Of a DNA stretch of 64,000 bases, positions 61,162 through 64,000 are shown in pieces (position 1 is the first letter of the stretch; every line of letters begins with the position of its first letter). Under the pieces are notes generated by a model, which worked only from the letters and a program-made list of their open reading frames with translations, ran no database searches and had not been told where the DNA came from. Position numbers and translations under genes: made by a program. The stretch is from Paracoccus zeaxanthinifaciens ATCC 21588 (GTDB taxonomy: Bacteria > Pseudomonadota > Alphaproteobacteria > Rhodobacterales > Rhodobacteraceae). The stretch lies in contig NZ_ATUJ01000007.1 in the NCBI RefSeq assembly GCF_000420145.1, positions 62,001-126,000 of the forward strand, in the 5' to 3' direction.

Positions 61162-62160
61162 ATGCGTCTGACCGCACTTGCACTGATCGCCGGCAGCGTC
61201 GCGCTGCCCGCCATGGCCGAGGAAGTGAACGTCTACAGCCACCGTCAGCCCGAGCTGATCCAGCCGCTGATCGACGCCTTCACCGCCGAGACCGGCATCG
61301 ACGTGAACCTGGCCTATGTCGACAAGGGCATGGTCGAGCGCCTGCAGGCCGAGGGCGACCGTTCGCCCGCCGACCTGGTCCTGACCGTGGACGTGGCCCG
61401 CTTGGGCGAGCTGAAGGATGCAGGCGTCCTGCAGGCCGTCGAGGACGAGGCCCTGGACGCCGTTCCCGCGACGCTCAGCGACGACGAGAACCAATGGTTC
61501 GCCCTGACCACCCGCGCGCGCATCGTCTATGCCAGCAAGGACCGCGTGGCCGATGGCGACGTGACCACCTACGAGGACCTGGCCGATCCGAAATGGAAGG
61601 GCCGCATCTGCACGCGCACCTTCACCCACGACTACAACGTCGCGCTGACCGCCGCCTTCCTGGCCCATCACGGAGAGGCCGAGACCCGCGAATGGCTGAA
61701 CGGCATCAAGGCCAACCTGGCCCGTCCGCCCGAAGGCGGCGACCGCGACCAGGTCAAGGCGATCTGGGCCGGCCAGTGCGACATCAGCCTGGGCAACACC
61801 TACTACATGGGTGCGATGCTGAAGGATGACGAGCAGAAGGAATGGGCCGACAGCGTGCGCATCGTCTTCCCCACCTTCGAGGATGGCGGCACGCATGTGA
61901 ACGTCTCGGGCGTCGCGATGACCAAGGCATCGCCCAACCGCGAGGCCGCGCAGAAGCTGATGGACTTCCTGGTCGGCGACGAGGCCCAGTCGATCTATGC
62001 CGAGACCAACAACGAGTTCCCGGTGGTCGAGGGCGTCCCCGCCTCGGAACTGGTCGCAAGCTGGGGCGAATTCACTGCCGACGAGCTGCCCCTGGCCGAG
62101 ATCTCGGACCTGCGTCCCAAGGCGCTGGACCTGATCGAGGAAGTGAACTTCGACGGCTGA
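61162..62160 (+). CDS. Ferric-iron ABC transporter substrate-binding protein, FbpA/FutA-like
   Basis: 332 residues. Signal peptide MRLTALALIAGSVALPAMA, then EEVNVYSHRQPELIQPLIDA typical of Fe3+-binding proteins and the iron-coordinating Tyr pair in SLGNTYYMGAML. AGGAGG precedes ATG 61162. No permease or ATPase gene follows, so it is an orphan receptor relying on a transporter elsewhere. Confidence 0.9.
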   Translation: MRLTALALIAGSVALPAMAEEVNVYSHRQPELIQPLIDAFTAETGIDVNLAYVDKGMVERLQAEGDRSPADLVLTVDVARLGELKDAGVLQAVEDEALDAVPATLSDDENQWFALTTRARIVYASKDRVADGDVTTYEDLADPKWKGRICTRTFTHDYNVALTAAFLAHHGEAETREWLNGIKANLARPPEGGDRDQVKAIWAGQCDISLGNTYYMGAMLKDDEQKEWADSVRIVFPTFEDGGTHVNVSGVAMTKASPNREAAQKLMDFLVGDEAQSIYAETNNEFPVVEGVPASELVASWGEFTADELPLAEISDLRPKALDLIEEVNFDG

Positions 62161-62183
62161 TCCCGGCCTGGCAGACGAAATCG

Positions 62184-62217
62184 GGGGGCGCAGCCGCAAG
62201 GGCTTGCGCCCCCTTTT
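62184..62217 (+). terminator. Rho-independent terminator after the iron receptor gene
   Basis: 9-bp stem GGGGGCGCA/TGCGCCCCC (62184-62192/62205-62213) followed by TTTT. Confidence 0.85.
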
Positions 62218-62260
62218 CATGCCGCGCAAGACTTCGCCCCGAAGAACAACGGGGGGCGGC

Positions 62261-63196
62261 ATGCCACAGAAGATCATCATCGACACCGATCCGGGACAGG
62301 ACGACGCCGTGGCCATCCTGACGGCCCTCGCCTCGCCCGAACTGCAGGTGCTGGGCATCACCGCCGTCGCGGGCAACGTGCCGCTGGCGCTGACGCAGGT
62401 GAACGCCCGCAAGGTGGTCGAGCTGTCGGGCGTGGATGTCCCCGTCTACGCCGGCTGCGACAGGCCGCTGGCCCGCCCCCTGGTCACGGCGGAACATGTG
62501 CACGGCAAGACCGGCCTCGACGGGACCGACCTGCCCGAGCCTTCGGTCCCCCTGCAGGACGGGCACGCGGTCGATTTCATCATCCGCTCGCTGCGCGACC
62601 ATGATGCCGGGACCGTCACGCTGGTTCCCGTGGGGCCGCTGACCAATATCGCCGAGGCGTTCCGTCGCGCCCCCGACATCGTCGCCCGCGTCCAGCAGAT
62701 CGTGCTGATGGGCGGCGCCTATTTCGAGGTGGGCAACATCACCCCCGCCGCCGAGTTCAACATCTTCGTCGATCCCGAGGCCGCGGCCGAGGTCTTTGCC
62801 TCGGGCGTGCCGCTGGTCGTGCTGCCGCTGGACGTGACGCACAAGGCGCTGACCAGCGCGGACTGGATCGCCACCCTGCGCGCGATGCCGAACCGCACGG
62901 GGCCTGCGGTCGCCGGCTGGACGGATTTCTTCGAACGCTTCGACACCGAGAAATACGGAAGCAGCGGCGCCCCCCTGCACGACCCCTGCACCATCGCCTG
63001 GCTGCTGCAGCCCGACCTGTTCCAAGGCCGCCGCATCAACGTGGAAATCGAGACCGAGGGTGGCCTGACCACCGGCATGACCGTGGCCGACTGGTGGGGT
63101 GTGACCGACCGGCCCGCCAATGCGCTGTTCCTGAAGGATGTGGATCGCGACGGGCTATTCGCCCTGCTGACCGAGCGGCTCGGTCGCCTGCCCTGA
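62261..63196 (+). CDS. Inosine/uridine-preferring nucleoside hydrolase
   Basis: 311 residues. Calcium-binding N-terminal IIIDTDPGQDDAVAILTAL, then VTLVPVGPLTNIAEAF, MGGAYFEVGNITPAAEFNIF and the late His/Asp LHDPCTIAWLL. Releases ribose from nucleosides in salvage. ATG 62261 follows GGGGGG. Its last 42 bases overlap the converging ompH gene. Confidence 0.93.
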   Translation: MPQKIIIDTDPGQDDAVAILTALASPELQVLGITAVAGNVPLALTQVNARKVVELSGVDVPVYAGCDRPLARPLVTAEHVHGKTGLDGTDLPEPSVPLQDGHAVDFIIRSLRDHDAGTVTLVPVGPLTNIAEAFRRAPDIVARVQQIVLMGGAYFEVGNITPAAEFNIFVDPEAAAEVFASGVPLVVLPLDVTHKALTSADWIATLRAMPNRTGPAVAGWTDFFERFDTEKYGSSGAPLHDPCTIAWLLQPDLFQGRRINVEIETEGGLTTGMTVADWWGVTDRPANALFLKDVDRDGLFALLTERLGRLP

Positions 63197-63859
63197 GCGG
63201 TCGAGATCGGGCAGCGGGACGGTGCCTTCGCCATCGCCCAGCTGCTCGTCCAGGACCTCGATCAGATCCTCGGTGACGTCGATCGCATCCAGCGACACGA
63301 AGACCGTCCGGCGGTCCAGCACGGCGACCGCGCCCCGGTCCTGCATCGCCTGCCCCATCGCGGGCAGCGCCGCGCGGAAGAAGGCCACTCGGTCCTCCTC
63401 GGCCCAGCTGTTCAGGTCCTGCACGACCTGCGCGCGGGCGCGGCGGATCTCGGTCGCGCGGATGTCGAAATTCTCGGCCAGGCGGCGAAACTCGGCCGGG
63501 GGAAGCTCGGCGCGGCGCTGCGTCAGGTCGGATTCCTCGGTCGAAAGCTGCTCGGTCAGGCGCTCGTTCTCGGCAGCGATCTTGTCGCCCTCGACCTCGA
63601 GGACGCGCTGCGTGCGGCGTCCCCATTCCGATTGCAGATACAGGCTGTCCTGATCCAGCGTCAGGATGGGCGCCATGATCGGCACCGATCCGTCATCCGC
63701 CGCGATGGTGCTGTTGGGCAGCGTGGCTTCGGGCTGGTCCTGGCGCAAGGCCTCGACCCCCGGGATCTGCTGGCCAAGCGGTTCTGCCTGCTGCGCCATC
63801 GCCGTGGCCGGGACGATGCCCAGCCACCCCGCCATCCCTGCCCGAAGCAATCCCTTCAT
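63155..63859 (-). CDS. OmpH/Skp-family periplasmic chaperone
   Basis: 234 residues, longer than Skp. Signal peptide (MKGLLRAGMAGWLGIVPATA), then LTLDQDSLYLQSEWGRRTQR and a helical coiled-coil core (AAENERLTEQLSTEESDLTQ). It guides outer-membrane proteins to BamA; the start overlaps the bamA stop (ATGA), the classic bamA-skp order. Extra N-terminal (about 40) and C-terminal polar tails. Confidence 0.88.
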   Translation of the reverse strand: MKGLLRAGMAGWLGIVPATAMAQQAEPLGQQIPGVEALRQDQPEATLPNSTIAADDGSVPIMAPILTLDQDSLYLQSEWGRRTQRVLEVEGDKIAAENERLTEQLSTEESDLTQRRAELPPAEFRRLAENFDIRATEIRRARAQVVQDLNSWAEEDRVAFFRAALPAMGQAMQDRGAVAVLDRRTVFVSLDAIDVTEDLIEVLDEQLGDGEGTVPLPDLDRSGQATEPLGQQGE

Positions 63860-64000
63860 CAGAAGTTGGTCTGGATCGTCAGGTCGAAGTTCTGCACCTC
63901 GTCATAATCTTCCTTGCGCACGGCGTGCGAGAAGTTGAACCTCAGCGGTCCGATGGGCGTGGTCCAGAAGATCGAGGCACCGACCGCGGCGCGGACATAC
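63859..64000 (-). CDS. bamA: Outer membrane assembly factor BamA, C-terminal end only
   Basis: The last 46 codons are visible. The final beta strands read GASIFWTTPIGPLRFNFSHA and EVQNFDLTIQTNF, ending in the terminal Phe of outer-membrane barrels. Position upstream of ompH supports BamA. The rest lies beyond the right edge. Confidence 0.85.
   Translation of the reverse strand, partial: YVRAAVGASIFWTTPIGPLRFNFSHAVRKEDYDEVQNFDLTIQTNF

Noticed and set aside
1-64000. CRISPR array, prophage or rRNA operon
   Set aside because: No regularly spaced repeats, phage structural or integrase genes, or rRNA sequence were recognised.

Overview
The window is GC-rich alphaproteobacterial chromosome, most likely family Rhodobacteraceae and probably Paracoccus or a close relative. 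This rests on very high GC at third codon positions, the ectoine/hydroxyectoine catabolic gene set known from marine Rhodobacteraceae, paired ATP synthase b and b' subunits, and TTGACT-type promoters. Nearly all of it is coding, with many 1-4 bp start/stop overlaps. I saw no IS element, prophage, CRISPR array or rRNA operon.

Layout. 1-7420: a periplasmic binding protein, sensor kinase and response regulator (minus) diverge from a tripartite tricarboxylate transporter (tctC, tctB, tctA) that runs into an AtuA/DUF1446 protein and a DUF4387 protein. This looks like uptake of a carboxylate coupled to its catabolism. 7417-20824: a complete ectoine/hydroxyectoine module. The minus-strand arm is uehABC, usp and eutABC-doeA(eutD)-doeB(eutE). 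The MocR-type regulator enuR lies next, and asnC, an aldehyde dehydrogenase (ssd) and a class III aminotransferase (atf) diverge from it. Ectoine would be imported, opened, deacetylated to diaminobutyrate, transaminated and oxidised to aspartate.

20961-31100: housekeeping. rpmG, two tandem tRNA-Glu genes with their own promoters, gatC-gatA, a lipoprotein, an AmpD-like amidase whose 3' end overlaps RNase P RNA, a coiled-coil protein, fabF-mltG, nth-pfkB and an OmpA lipoprotein. A 540-bp low-coding gap (28015-28557) occupies the place where acpP usually precedes fabF. 31203-33885: the F0 genes atpI-atpB-atpE-atpF'-atpF. 34067-38473: an ArsR regulator overlapping a pseudouridine catabolic pair (psuK, psuG), then a patatin and prfB.

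38657-47721: an animal-type haem peroxidase behind an AT-rich promoter, then PBP1A, AmiC amidase, an aminotransferase, a DsbA-like thioredoxin and manC. 47874-50849: an NrdJ-like (B12-type ribonucleotide reductase) protein in which I cannot find the catalytic cysteines, although its C-terminal TSCPD domain is well kept. Its 412-bp upstream region carries a cluster of DnaA-box-like sites. This pair is the most unusual thing in the window.

51262-64000: 5-FCL, mgtE, hisN-like phosphatase, XRE regulator, quinone oxidoreductase, Bax-inhibitor-1 family protein, LLM flavin monooxygenase, GNAT, rpmA, rplU, an Uup-type ABC-F ATPase, a ferric-iron binding protein, a nucleoside hydrolase, OmpH/Skp and the 3' end of bamA. 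Start sites were chosen from ribosome-binding sites, overlaps and family N-termini. Family motifs are recalled, not searched.
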